A stretch of DNA of 64,000 bases from Chrysemys picta bellii (taxonomy: Eukaryota; Chordata; Testudines; Emydidae), in the NCBI RefSeq assembly GCF_011386835.1, contig NC_088801.1, forward strand, positions 20,260,824 to 20,324,823, written 5' to 3'. Position 1 is the first letter of the stretch. Each line of letters starts with the position of its first letter. The notes beneath the pieces were generated by a model. That model saw nothing but the letters and a program-made list of their open reading frames with translations, searched no databases and was not told where the DNA came from. The position numbers and the translations under genes were made by a program. Of this stretch, positions 35,164 to 44,360 are shown in pieces.

Positions 35164-35553
35164 GAGAACCTCAGAGTTACAAACACCTCAGGAATGGAGG
35201 TTGTTCGTAACTGAACAAAACATGGCTGTTATTTCAAAAGTTTACAACTGAACATTGACTTAACACAGCTTTGAAACCTTACTATGCAGAAGAAAAATGC
35301 TGCCTTAAGAAAAATTTAACTGTCTTAATTTAAATGAAACAAGCACAGAAACATTTTCTTACCTTGTCAAATCTTTTTTTTTTAAACTTTCCCTTTATAT
35401 TTTTAGAAGTTTATGTTTGATGCAGTACTGTGCTGTATTTGCTTTTTGTGTGTGTGTCTCTGCTGCTGCCTGATTGCATATTTCCAGTTCCCAATGAGGT
35501 GTGTGGTTGACTGGTCAGCTCATAACTCTGGTGTTCGTAATGCTGAGGTTCTA
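35164..35553. mobile_element. MITE with GAACCTCAGAGTTAC ends
   Basis: The left end GAGAACCTCAGAGTTACAAAC is mirrored by GTTCGTAATGCTGAGGTTCT at the right end. Internal 'gttcgtaact' phrases recur near both ends. About 390 bp, no coding capacity. It interrupts the older element between 'aagcagat' and 'aaggatcagg'. Boundaries are good to a few bases. Confidence 0.7.
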
Positions 35554-35731
35554 CCGTAGTAAGGATCAGGTCCCGAAGTTCTTTTATAGCTGAAGCTCAG
35601 CTGTTAAACAGCAGGTATTCTTTGGATGAAGAATTGCTTTGAAGTAAATCTCTATTTCCTAGGCACGCACTGGTAACTAGTTGCCTTCATTAGCATAAGG
35701 CAATTAACCATTCAAATGGCTCATAGGTAGT

Positions 35732-36257
35732 TGTAGCGGGGTGGTCACCCTGCTCCAGCCCTGAAGGGGTTAAAACAGCCCTGGGAGAGGGCTGCCCTGG
35801 GGAGCCCATAGTAAAAGCAGCTCTGGAGAGGGCTGTGACTGGGAAAAGGAGTGAAAGCACTGGAGTAGCTGACCACAGGTATGGCCAGCTCAATCAGGGC
35901 CCAGCTGGCCCTTATAAGAGGGCTGGGGGACAGGAGCTGGAGGAGTCTCTCTCTAGCTGTAGAGAGAGAAGGTCCTGGCTGCCTGGGAGCTCAGCGTACC
36001 AGGAGTAGAGCAGGCCTGGGGAAAGGCAAGAGGAGCTGGGGAGCTCCAACCTGGCAATTCCCCAGGCTGCAGGCCTTGCCAAAGGCCAAAGCAGGTACAG
36101 GGGTTGCAGAGGTAAAGGGCACCAGGGTCCGGGAGGGACACGGAGGCCTGAGGCAGGTGAGCCGCCAGCCAGCAGAGGGCGCTCTGAGCTGGAAGCGCGC
36201 TAATTCCCAGGGCAATCAGCAGGAGGCGCCGCACCGGTGAGTCGTCACTTCGCTACA
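35732..36257 (+). mobile_element. Solo LTR (526 bp) with TGTAGCG/CGCTACA ends
   Basis: It starts TGTAGCGGGG and ends CGCTACA. The flanks GTAGT (35727-35731) and ATAGT (36258-36262) form a 5-bp duplication with one mismatch. A TATA box, TATAAG, sits at 35913-35918 in plus orientation. No internal retroviral sequence is present. The 119-codon plus-strand frame and the minus-strand frames inside are chance readings of LTR sequence. Confidence 0.8.
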
Positions 36258-36656
36258 ATAGTTTACTACAAACTTCAAAGAGAAAAAAAAACAATGATAT
36301 TATTACACCACAAGTTTCATCTAAATGTTAACATCCCCATTTGTTCTGTGAATCAATAGACTATAGTAATGAAACATAACAGCCAGGAACCGAAGTTTAG
36401 CATCTACAAGTTAATTAGATTGTTAAACTTCTAATAAGCTATAGGTAAACAGAGACAAATACAATTAGTATCTACTTCTAATTTCCTGAAAATACAGGCT
36501 TACATTTCAAGAACTCTAGGCATTTAACATGGATTTGCTAACTGTCTACAAGGAATGGCCCTGATTCTCTGTGGCTGACTGTAAGGCTGCAGCCATTTCT
36601 GTCTCATGCGGACATTCTAATGATCATCAGTGACATTGCGGTTCAAGGATAGATAA

Positions 36657-36779
36657 TAGGGTGACCAGACAGCAAGTGTGAAAAATTGGGACGGGGGTGG
36701 GGGGTGATAGGCGCCTATAGAAGAAAAAGCCCCAAATATCATGACTGTCCCTATAGAATAGAGACATCTGGTTACCCTA
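36657..36779. mobile_element. 123-bp MITE with TAGGGTGACCAGA ends
   Basis: The termini TAGGGTGACCAGA and TCTGGTTACCCTA are inverted repeats. An exact 8-bp duplication, ATAGATAA, lies at 36649-36656 and 36780-36787. The interior is the reverse complement of the 13640-13762 copy (for example 'gtgtgaaaaattgggac'), so the two copies are in opposite orientation. Confidence 0.9.
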
Positions 36780-37226
36780 ATAGATAATCACAGTGCATTG
36801 TACTTTGAAGTCCACCTTCCAAGTGAAATTAAAGATGTTGGTGTTGATCTTTAAAAATCTGTATTGTTTTGGGACTTAAGTATCTGGGGATCACCTCTCA
36901 TTCTATACTCCAGTGTGACAGTTAAGAGCTGCCGTGGGGCTCTTGCTGTAGATTCCTGAGTTTGAATGTTTCATAGCTGAGCTTCCAACAATTTGCGCGG
37001 GGGTCTGTAGGAAAAAAACAGGACACATGAGCCTGATCCATTGAAATCAGTGGGTGTTTTGCTATTGACTTTAATGGGTACTGCACTGGGCTCATTTGTT
37101 TACTGATTCAGATCTCAAGTGTCTATGTAACTCAGTTACACCATGGCCTTCTCTGCAGTGGAATAAAACAGTGTATGCTTAACTCAAGTTAGGTTACTTT
37201 AGGTAAAATCCTGGTGAAGATAGTTT

Positions 37227-37618
37227 GTAGTTTTCACAAGTGTTAGAAGGTTTGGAAAAGAGAAGACTGAGAGGGGACATGATAGCAGTTTTCAGGTATC
37301 TAAAAGGATGTCATAAGAAGGAGGGAGAAAACTTGTTCACCTTAGCCTCTAAGGATAGAACAAGAAGCAATGGGCTTAAACTGCAGCAAGGGAGGTTTAG
37401 GTTGGACATTAGGAAAAAGTTCCTAACTGTCAGGGTGGTTAAACACTGGAATAAATTGCCTAGGGAGGTTGTGGAATCTCCGTCTCTGGAGATTTTAAGA
37501 GTAGGTTAGATAAATGTCTGTCAGGGATGGTCTAGACAGTATTTGGTCCTGCCATGAGGGCAGGGGACTGAACTCCATGACCTCAAGGTCCCTTCCAGTT
37601 CTAGAATCTATGAATCTA
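37227..37618 (+). pseudogene. CR1 LINE 3' end with tail of ORF2, 5'-truncated
   Basis: From 37240 the plus strand stays open for 89 codons and reads like the conserved C-terminus of CR1 ORF2 (RLRGDMIAVFRYLKG, NGLKLQQGRFRLDIRKKF, HWNKLPREVVESPSLE). The 3' UTR follows, with 'gaactccatgacctcaaggtcccttcc', and ends in 'tagaatctatgaatcta', the short repeated terminus typical of CR1. Endonuclease and reverse transcriptase domains are absent, so it cannot move. It is better preserved than the other CR1 pieces here. Confidence 0.85.
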
Positions 37619-37830
37619 AGGTCAAATTAAAGAGCAGGCTGCCTTTAGTTCAGCCTGCTAACTCATGTGGAAACAGACTTGTCTTCCCTACAATTTTACA
37701 TTGGGTTAACTCACTTGAGTTAAGAACACAGTTCTTTTTTATCTGGTGAAGACTTAGCGGGTGTGCGTTGTTTCCCTCTAGTGGCTAGTCCAAATAGAGA
37801 ATAGCAGTCTACTACTGCTATCAGCTAACA

Positions 37831-38229
37831 CAGTGGTTCTCAACCTTTCCAGACTACTGTCCCTCTTTCAGGAGTCTGATTTGTTTTGCCTACCCCCAAG
37901 TTTCACCTCACTTAAAAACTGCTTGCTTACAAAATCAGTCATAAAATTACAAAAGTGTCACAGGAAACTATTACTGAAAAATTGCTTACTTTCTCATTTT
38001 TACCATATAATTATAAAATAAATGAACTCTAATATAAATATTGTACTTACATTTCAATGCATAGTATATAGAGCAGTATAAACATATGAAATTTTAGTTT
38101 GTACTGACTTCACTAATACTTTTATGTAGCGTGTTGTAAATCTAGGCAAATATCTAGATGAGTTGATATCCCCCCTGGAAGACCTCTGTGTACCCCCAGG
38201 GGTACGTGTACCACGGTTGAGACCTACTG
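37831..38229. mobile_element. hAT-type MITE (CAGTGGTTCTCAACC ends), copy 1
   Basis: Termini are CAGTGGTTCTCAACC and GGTTGAGACCTACTG. An exact 8-bp duplication, AGCTAACA, lies at 37823-37830 and 38230-38237. The AT-rich interior is shared with the copy at 62801-63201 in the same orientation. The TIR type resembles that of SPIN-like hAT elements; this is from memory. Confidence 0.92.
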
Positions 38230-38249
38230 AGCTAACAGAATCACTGTTT

Positions 38250-38310
38250 TGGCTCAAGTAGTAGAGGTTGCTGTTGCAGTAGTGCTGATCCAGGTTCAGA
38301 CCCTGCTGAT
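38250..38310 (+). repeat. tRNA-derived SINE head
   Basis: 'ggctcaagtagtagaggttgctg' looks like an A-box region and 'ccaggttcagaccc' like a B box. A similar head occurs at 43690-43740. Diverged and short. Confidence 0.4.
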
Positions 38311-38769
38311 GACTAATGCAGGAGTCCATTACACTTACAAATTTAAAGCCTGAGGTATTGAGTGACACCTGGATGGTGTTAAATGTCCTTTGCTCCCTTT
38401 TACTTCAGCATGAGATGAGGGTACTTAGCACTGTTAGTCTTTAATTTGTATAAAATTTAAATGTTGAGGTTGAGAAATACTTTAAATAAAATATAATTCT
38501 CTAACTCCTCTGCATTCCTACAATTTTTATATGTTCGAAGATTTTTTTTTAAAGCAAATAAATCAAACTTACCTGTGAGCTGAGATCTATAAGTAAATAA
38601 AATATTCAAGCCAGATCAATTTTTATGGCAAATAAAATCCTTTGAAAAAACAAGCTTTATAATAGATGTGCTGACACAGACTTAAGTAGAGTGGTAAGAA
38701 TAGTTTGCTAATTAAAAGTGGGATGCCTGCAATAATGGTAATCAATACATTTAAAGCTTTTTTATGAAC

Positions 38770-38965
38770 ATGAAAGAAAAATAAAAAGGGGGAACAAAGA
38801 AATTAGTGACCAGTTAGTCAAAGCTTAGTACCAAGTAAAACACTTGAGCAAATAATAAAGGAATTGATCTGTAAGATCTTAAAAGACAATCTGATGACCA
38901 ATGTGCAGCCTAGTTTAATAAAGAACAGACCATGCTAGATTAGTCTCATAGCTTTCTTTGTTACA
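38770..38965 (+). repeat. CR1-like LINE fragment (reverse transcriptase region), piece 1
   Basis: 'aaagaaattagtgacca', 'agcaaataataaaggaattg' and 'aataaagaacagaccatgctagattag' resemble part of the CR1 RT region. It probably belongs with the pieces at 39560-39845 and 43055-43140. Confidence 0.45.
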
Positions 38966-39139
38966 AACAGAGCTTCAAGAGTCTAGTCCTGAAAGCCTTA
39001 CTCATGTGAGTAATCTTCATTCACCTGTTGAATCAATGGGGTTACTCATGTGAGTAAGGATTTGCAGGCAAACAGAATTTATTATGTATTATGTGTATTT
39101 TAGTAGTGCCCCTAATGCATTTGGATTTTAGTAATTTAG

Positions 39140-39300
39140 TCCCCAAATCAGGAAGGCACTTAAGCATGTGTTTAAGTCCTTTCATATTCAAGAAAACAGT
39201 TAAGTATGTGCTTACCTTTATAGGCTTCAGTAGGACTTATGTATATGCTTAAAGTTAAGCACATATTTAAGTGTTTTCCTGAATACAGATGCCTTCCTGA
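39140..39300. repeat. Old MITE-like element with inverted ends
   Basis: The left end 'cccaaatcaggaaggcactta' is mirrored by 'gatgccttcctgagttgggg' at the right, and 'gcatgtgtttaagt' is mirrored by 'acttaagcacatatttaag'-type phrases inside. It lies within the CR1-like region. Confidence 0.5.
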
Positions 39301-39559
39301 GTTGGGGATTTAGAAATTACCACATAAAGTCAACCATGATCTTTCTGATTTAGAATCCTGCCTATAACTATGGCATGTGACCATATGTCCAAATCTAAGG
39401 GCTATTCTACACACAGTTTTGTACTGTTGGTACAAAAACTGTGTGTAACCCAGCACTTGGACTTTACGATAATGTTATTAGAATAAAAATACTGTTGGGT
39501 GGTTACAAAATTAGCTGTTAGACCATAAACAGAAAGATAATCCAGATTGTATAGAGATA

Positions 39560-39845
39560 TCAAAACTCCATGGCTTCAATGTTGGGACCAGTACTATTTC
39601 ACAACTTCATAAATGACCTGAATATTGAATATTGAACATCAATAAAATTTGCATGCAACACCTCATTAGAGGGAATAAATAAATAATGGAGGAAAGAAAG
39701 AAATTCCCAAATGATTTAGAGAGATTAGAAAAATATCTATATAGGATATGATTTAATGTAGAGAAAAGATGTATAAAATCTAAGGTTGTTATTGATAACA
39801 ATCATGCTGAGAAGGGTTTGAAATGATAATGGATGCCAAAGTAAA
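39560..39845 (+). repeat. CR1-like LINE fragment, piece 2 (left of the RTE insertion)
   Basis: The plus strand reads LGPVLFHNFINDLN-like near 39577-39620, the CR1 reverse-transcriptase motif region, followed by 'aaaatttgcatgcaacacc' where the FADD box would be. It breaks off where the RTE element begins and appears to resume at about 43055. Confidence 0.6.
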
Positions 39846-39904
39846 TGTGATCTTGCAATGTGATGTTGTAGACTGTGTAGACTGTTGGTCCTTCATCAGT
39901 TGAG

Positions 39905-40217
39905 ATTGAGCCGATCACAACACGTCTTCCAATCTTCTCTCGCTCTGGCCATTCTTCGCCATGCTTGTCCATATCTCTTTTTAGGAAATCATCCCACCTC
40001 TTTGATGGCCGACCGCGTTGCCATTTCTATTCTCACGGATACCACTCAGATATAGCTGCGGTCCATCTGTTGTCGCTGAATCGGGCCACATGTCCTGCCC
40101 ACCGCATTTTGCTGAGCCTGCTTTCAACAACGTCTCGCACTCCAGACTGCTGCCTAATTATTTCATTGGGGATGTGATCGTGGAGCAAAATGCCCAAAAT
40201 ATTTGTTCCATTGCCCT
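39905..40217 (-). pseudogene. Displaced C-terminal part of the RTE polyprotein
   Basis: After the TAG stop at 40218 and a one-base shift near 40205, the minus strand continues in another frame with motifs typical of this enzyme family's C-terminus, such as RWAGHVAR and SDNRWTA. At least one further stop follows (near 40035). It is the frameshifted end of the gene and not a separate one. Confidence 0.75.
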
Positions 40218-42806
40218 CTATGTGACAGCCAGTCGATGTTCTTCAATCTTTGTCAGCGACCATGTTTCACTTCCATATAACATCACTGTAAGTACAGTTG
40301 AGTTGAAAAGATTTGCATGAGTTGTTTTGCTGATCTTTCCTTGGAGGATGTCCTTGATGTCATTGAATGCGCACCATCCAGCTTTTTTTCTGCGTGACAG
40401 TTCGCTTTTCTGATCGTGACACATGTTGACTTCCTGGCCCAAATAAACATATTTATCAACCTCTTGGATCTGCTCTCCTCCAAGAATTATTTGGGTTCTT
40501 GGCAGAACATCTGATCTCATGTATTTTGTTTTTGACCGATTCATTTTTAATCTGACTTGACTACTTTTCGTGTTCAGTTCTTTAAGCATGCTCTCAATCT
40601 GGGCTGTATTTTCAGTTATCAGCACTATATCATCTGCGAACCTGAGATGGTTTAGCCGCTCACCGTTGATATTAATCCCACCTTTCAAGTCTGCTCGTTG
40701 AAAAAACGATTCAAGACAGGCTGTGAATAATTTTGGTGAAACTGTATCTCCTTGTTTCACACCTTTCTCAATGGGGATTTGGAGGGGAGTATCAAACAGT
40801 GATATGTCCGTGCTGCAGCCAGAGTTTGCTTCCTTTAGTAATGTGATATATTTCATACTGATGCCCTGTTCTGAAAGAGCTTCAAGAACAGCGTTAGTCT
40901 CTATGCTGTCAAACGCCTTCTCGTAGTCCACGAAGGCAGTGCACAAAGGGAACTTATATTCCCTTGAACGCTCTAGTAGTTGGTTTAGAGTGAAGAGGTG
41001 GTCTGTCGTGCTATAATTCCTTCGAAAGCTGGCCTTTTCTCTAGGTTGCTGTTCATCCAGGTTTCGCGACAGTCGATTTGTTATTATTTTAGTGAACAAT
41101 TTATAGATATGCGAAAGCAGGCAGATCGGATGATAGTTCTTTAGATTTTCTCGATCACCTTTCTTATGCAGAAAGATGGTATTGGACTCTTTCCAACTGG
41201 ATGGTATCTTCTGGATTTCCAGGTAGCGGCTGAACCTTTGGGCGAGAGCTTTCCTAAGTTCCTGACCTCCTGCCTTAAGCACTTCTGCTATCAGACTGTC
41301 CTTACCTAGAACCTTCCCCTCTTTCATTTGAAGAACTGCATGACAGACTTCGCTAATGAGAACCAGGAATATGTGTTCATCGGTTTGTTGAAGTGATGGC
41401 ATTGGGACGTCTATACAGGGTGCAAACAGCTGGGTATAGAAATCCGTGCAGATTGCCTCCATCTCTGTTTGATCGGTTACTGATTCTCCGACCCTATTCT
41501 TCAAAGCCAATAATGATGACCTGTTCAACGCCAGTTCCCGTTTGCATTTTTTGAGACTCTTACGATCTTCAGCAGCCTTTAGGAGCTTTTTGGTTTGAAA
41601 TTTCTCAAAGTCTTCCTTCAACTTCATTCATATGAGCTTACGGAGAAGGGAGTACTCGAGCCTGTCGCTACCCTTTCTTTTCATTTTCCTCCCCTTCTCC
41701 AATAAAGTCTTTGTATTCTCTGAGATTCTTGTGCTAGCTCTTCTTGGTCTTTCACGTTCAGCTGGTTTCACACACCATTTCAGTCTCTTACTGAAGTTCT
41801 CATAATCATCTTCACAGTTGTCCAGGAGGCTCCAATCTTCCCTAGAAATGTTTTCCTTCAGGATTGCCTCATCAAAAGCTACCGGTTGGTGCCTTCTGTT
41901 CACCATACACACCCCATTTTTCTCCACCTTCACAGTGAATATGAGTCTGGCTCTCAGGTGATGATTGCTACTGATATTGAATGATGGCACTACTGAAATA
42001 TCCTGCACGATGCATCGTCTATCGATCAGAAAGTAACTGATTTCATTTTTTGTCATCGCATTTGGTGCAATCCAGGTCCATCTTCTGTTGGCCTTCTTTT
42101 GGAACCAGGTGTTACCAATGAACATTCTCCTCGTCTCTGCCAATATAGCTAGTCGGTCTCCTCACGTGTTTCGTTCTCCGATACCATATCTTCCTATGAA
42201 CTTTTCACCCTCTCTCCCTCTTCCAACCTTGGGGTGAAAATCTCCCATCAGAATCGTACATGTGGAACTCTGAACGAGGGTTTCCTTCAGTTCCTGATAG
42301 AATCCTTCCACATCATCATCTTCGCACGCACTTGTGGGAGCAAATATCTGGATGATTTTGAGGGTACTATTTCGGTTCAATTGGAGGTAAAGCACCCCTA
42401 TACGTGATGACTTAAAATGGCATGAGACAATTTTCGAAGACCATTCGTTGTTTATGATGAATCCAACTCCTCCAACTGTCCTTGTGCCTTCTCCTTTTCC
42501 TAGAATGACCATGCTTCCATCCCTCCAGCTGACCTCCATCTCCTTCTTTCGTCATGTTTCGCAAACACTCAGCACATAGCAGGCTGTTACTGCCTTTTCC
42601 TCCATACGATGGTTTATTGATTCCTCCCTCGTCAGCGTTCTGCAGTTATAAGTGTATACTGAGAGAGTTGTCTGGTTTCCTTTTGGCGACCTGGCATCTG
42701 AGATTCTTTGCAGCCTCTCGTTGTTCGAATGCCTCACTGCCTCCGGAATGGGGATTGAGGGACATATCAAGAACTGAAACTTGGTTTTCCATGTTGTTTT
42801 AGTCAT
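40218..42806 (-). pseudogene. RTE-like endonuclease-reverse transcriptase, interrupted by stops
   Basis: One frame runs from ATG 42806 to TAG 40218-40220 (863 codons including the stop) with three in-frame TGA codons, at 42552-42554, 42162-42164 and 41628-41630. The endonuclease-like N-terminal part shows YNCRTLTR, VGGVGFIINNEW, IQIFAPTSA and ILMGDFHPKVGRG. The last is normally GDFN, so a key asparagine is histidine here. The reverse transcriptase part shows FVDYEKAFDSIE (motif A), KQGDTVSPKLFTACLE (motif B) and LRFADDIVLI (motif C, catalytic DD), then YVYLGQEV and LYGSETWSLTK. The normal role is target-primed reverse transcription of the element's RNA. All three TGAs could derive from CGA by CpG decay. 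The protein is probably dead as it stands. Confidence 0.88.
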
Positions 42807-43045
42807 TGTTTTTAGCCACCCGCTGGCTGGGCTGTCAGTGGCACGTTTACCTCCTCAGCTTAGCTAGTTTACAGCCTCAGAAAGAGGGATTATACACCCC
42901 TCCACAGAGGAAGCAACCCCCTCACTGGGCTGACAGTCCGACACCTTGATAGCATGGTTAGACTTGCCAGAGAATGCACTCCTCTACCTTCGCTGTCGAA
43001 CAGCCAGGGTCATTGCTGCGCCGCGTTGAGGTGTCGAGGTAGGAT
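42807..43045 (-). other. 5' leader of the RTE element
   Basis: Upstream of ATG 42806 the same frame meets a TGA at 42855-42857. The region is richer in GC and CpG than the flanks and includes 'ctgcgccgcgttgaggtgtcg' near its outer edge. RTE 5' leaders are usually short, which fits. The outer boundary is placed where CR1-like sequence resumes. Confidence 0.5.
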
Positions 43046-43054
43046 TTGCAGCAG

Positions 43055-43140
43055 ATGTATGTAAGAAAGAAAAAAGTATATAGGGGATAAGGCCACATTC
43101 AGAATACTGTATATAGTTTGGGACCTGTTATAAAATAGAC
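43055..43140 (+). repeat. CR1-like LINE fragment, piece 3 (right of the RTE insertion)
   Basis: 'gataaggccacattcagaatactgtatatagtttgg' corresponds to the CR1 phrase around 'ggaatactgtgtccagtttggg'. Order and orientation match piece 2, so the RTE element split one CR1 copy. Confidence 0.55.
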
Positions 43141-43160
43141 AACAGACAATAGATAACTCA

Positions 43161-43471
43161 CAGGGGTCGGCAACCTTTCAGAAGTGGTGTGCCAAGTCTT
43201 CATTTATTAACTCTAATTTAAGGTTCCGCGTCCCAGTAATACATTTTAACATTTTTAGAAGGTCTCTTTCTAGAAGTCTATAATATATAATGAAACTATT
43301 GTGGTATGTAAAGTAAATAAGGTTTTTAAAATGCTTAAGAAGCTTAATTTAAAATTAAATTAAAATGCAGAGCCCCTTGGACTGGTGGCCAAGACCCGGG
43401 CAGTGTGAGTGCCACTGAAAATCAGCTCGCGTGCCGCCTTCGGCACCCATGCCATAGGTTGCCTACCCCTG
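43161..43471. mobile_element. hAT-type MITE (CAGGGGTCGGCAACC ends)
   Basis: Termini CAGGGGTCGGCAACC and GGTTGCCTACCCCTG are near-perfect inverted repeats. The 5-bp ACTCA occurs on both sides (43156-43160 and 43472-43476); a full 8-bp duplication is not preserved. The interior ends with CpG-containing 'cgcgtgccgccttcggcacc'. No coding capacity. Confidence 0.85.
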
Positions 43472-43679
43472 ACTCAGAGGATGGGGTAGGGGGAACATCA
43501 CATTCCCTCTCCAGGGGTGATACCCTCTCCAGGGGTGAGGAGGAGGGAGACAAACCAGGCTTCTTATGACCACCACCCAGACCCAGCACATGACCCTAGT
43601 AGCCTATTCTTTCTCCCTCCTCACCATCTCCTTCTGGAATAACAACCTTCTCCTGCTGTCCCTAATATAGCCAGTCCTA

Positions 43680-43745
43680 TGGCTCAAATGATAGTCTGTG
43701 CTGCAGTGTTGAAGGTTTAGTGTTCAAGTGCTGTTGATGTAGGGG
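43680..43745 (+). repeat. tRNA-derived SINE head
   Basis: 'atggctcaaatgatagtctgtgctg' and 'aggtttagtgttcaagtgctg' look like A-box and B-box regions, close to those at 38250-38310. Confidence 0.4.
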
Positions 43746-44237
43746 TGGTTTGTTTTAGTTGTACATAAAATAACTTATTTTTACCCTTTTCCTTTAAAAA
43801 AAGGGGGGAGGGGGAAATTCCATTAATATAAAACCCTGCAATGAAAAAAATATTATTTAGGTTGCAAAGTCAAGCACTCAAAAGTTAGGAAATACCAGAT
43901 CAATAGTTGCCTTTGTAACCTTAGTTCTATTCTTGTGCATATGCATTATAATACAGTCTTTAGTTATGTGATCATGTACTCTTTCCCCACAGGACACCTG
44001 TCTCATTTAATGCACAGGACAGATGCACAAGAGGGGGAGAATTAAGGTTGGAAAGGCAACCATAAACCTGGCATTTCCTAACTTTCAAGTGCTTGACTTT
44101 GCAACCATGATAATGTTCTTTTCATGTCGTTTCTGCATGTAATAGTAATAAAAGTTAGATATCAGGTTTATTTAGTACAGAGGTAAATAGGGTTTTAATA
44201 TGAGGGATGTTCCATGTATTGAGGCTGACAGGATTTC

Positions 44238-44360
44238 CGTGTAAATTTAAGCCTCACTTTTAGAACTCTCAAATGTCAGGTTTTTTTTTCAGCCACAGCT
44301 GAAAAAAAATCCTGACATTTGAGAGTTCTATTGCGAGATTATTAATGAGGCTTAATTTTA
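44238..44360. repeat. Near-perfect hairpin (33-bp arms, 4-nt loop) within a larger inverted repeat
   Basis: The left arm 44261-44293 begins TAGAACTCTCAAATGTCAGG and ends TTTCAGC. The right arm 44298-44330 is its reverse complement with one mismatch, and the loop is CACA. Outside, 'taaatttaagcctca' (about 44242) pairs with 'tgaggcttaatttta' (about 44346) after an unpaired stretch on both sides. The transcript would fold into a strong stem on either strand. It may be a MITE remnant or a small-RNA precursor. No TSD was identified. Confidence 0.75.

Larger units (their letters stand above)
34700..36810 (-). mobile_element. Old LTR-like or interspersed element split by three younger insertions
   Basis: Blocks at about 34700-35163, 35554-35731, 36258-36656 and 36788-36810 read as pieces of one longer repeat that I remember from turtle genomes, probably antisense ('aagagattggacacatta', 'ggatcaggtcccgaagtt', 'ctgtggctgactgtaagg'). 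Between them lie three cleanly bounded elements. LTR origin is uncertain because I cannot locate both ends of the parent. Confidence 0.45.
39865..43045 (-). mobile_element. RTE-like non-LTR retrotransposon, nearly full length, inactivated
   Basis: About 3.2 kb on the minus strand, the normal size of RTE elements. A 5' leader (43045-42807), an endonuclease-reverse transcriptase frame and a short 3' end are all recognisable. It lies between two pieces of an old CR1-like copy, so it inserted there. I could not resolve a target-site duplication; similar but inexact 'gatgt(tg/at)gta' phrases lie on both sides. The coding region is broken by few mutations, suggesting moderate age. Protein motifs are unlike CR1 and resemble RTE-type enzymes, especially nematode ones. 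Confidence 0.8.

Noticed and set aside
35881..36240. 119-codon plus-strand frame
   Set aside because: Lies entirely within a solo LTR (35732-36257), downstream of its TATA box; no relation to retroviral proteins seen.
37240..37509. 89-codon plus-strand frame as a host gene
   Set aside because: It is the conserved C-terminus of CR1 LINE ORF2 followed by a CR1 3' UTR, so it is annotated as a LINE remnant.
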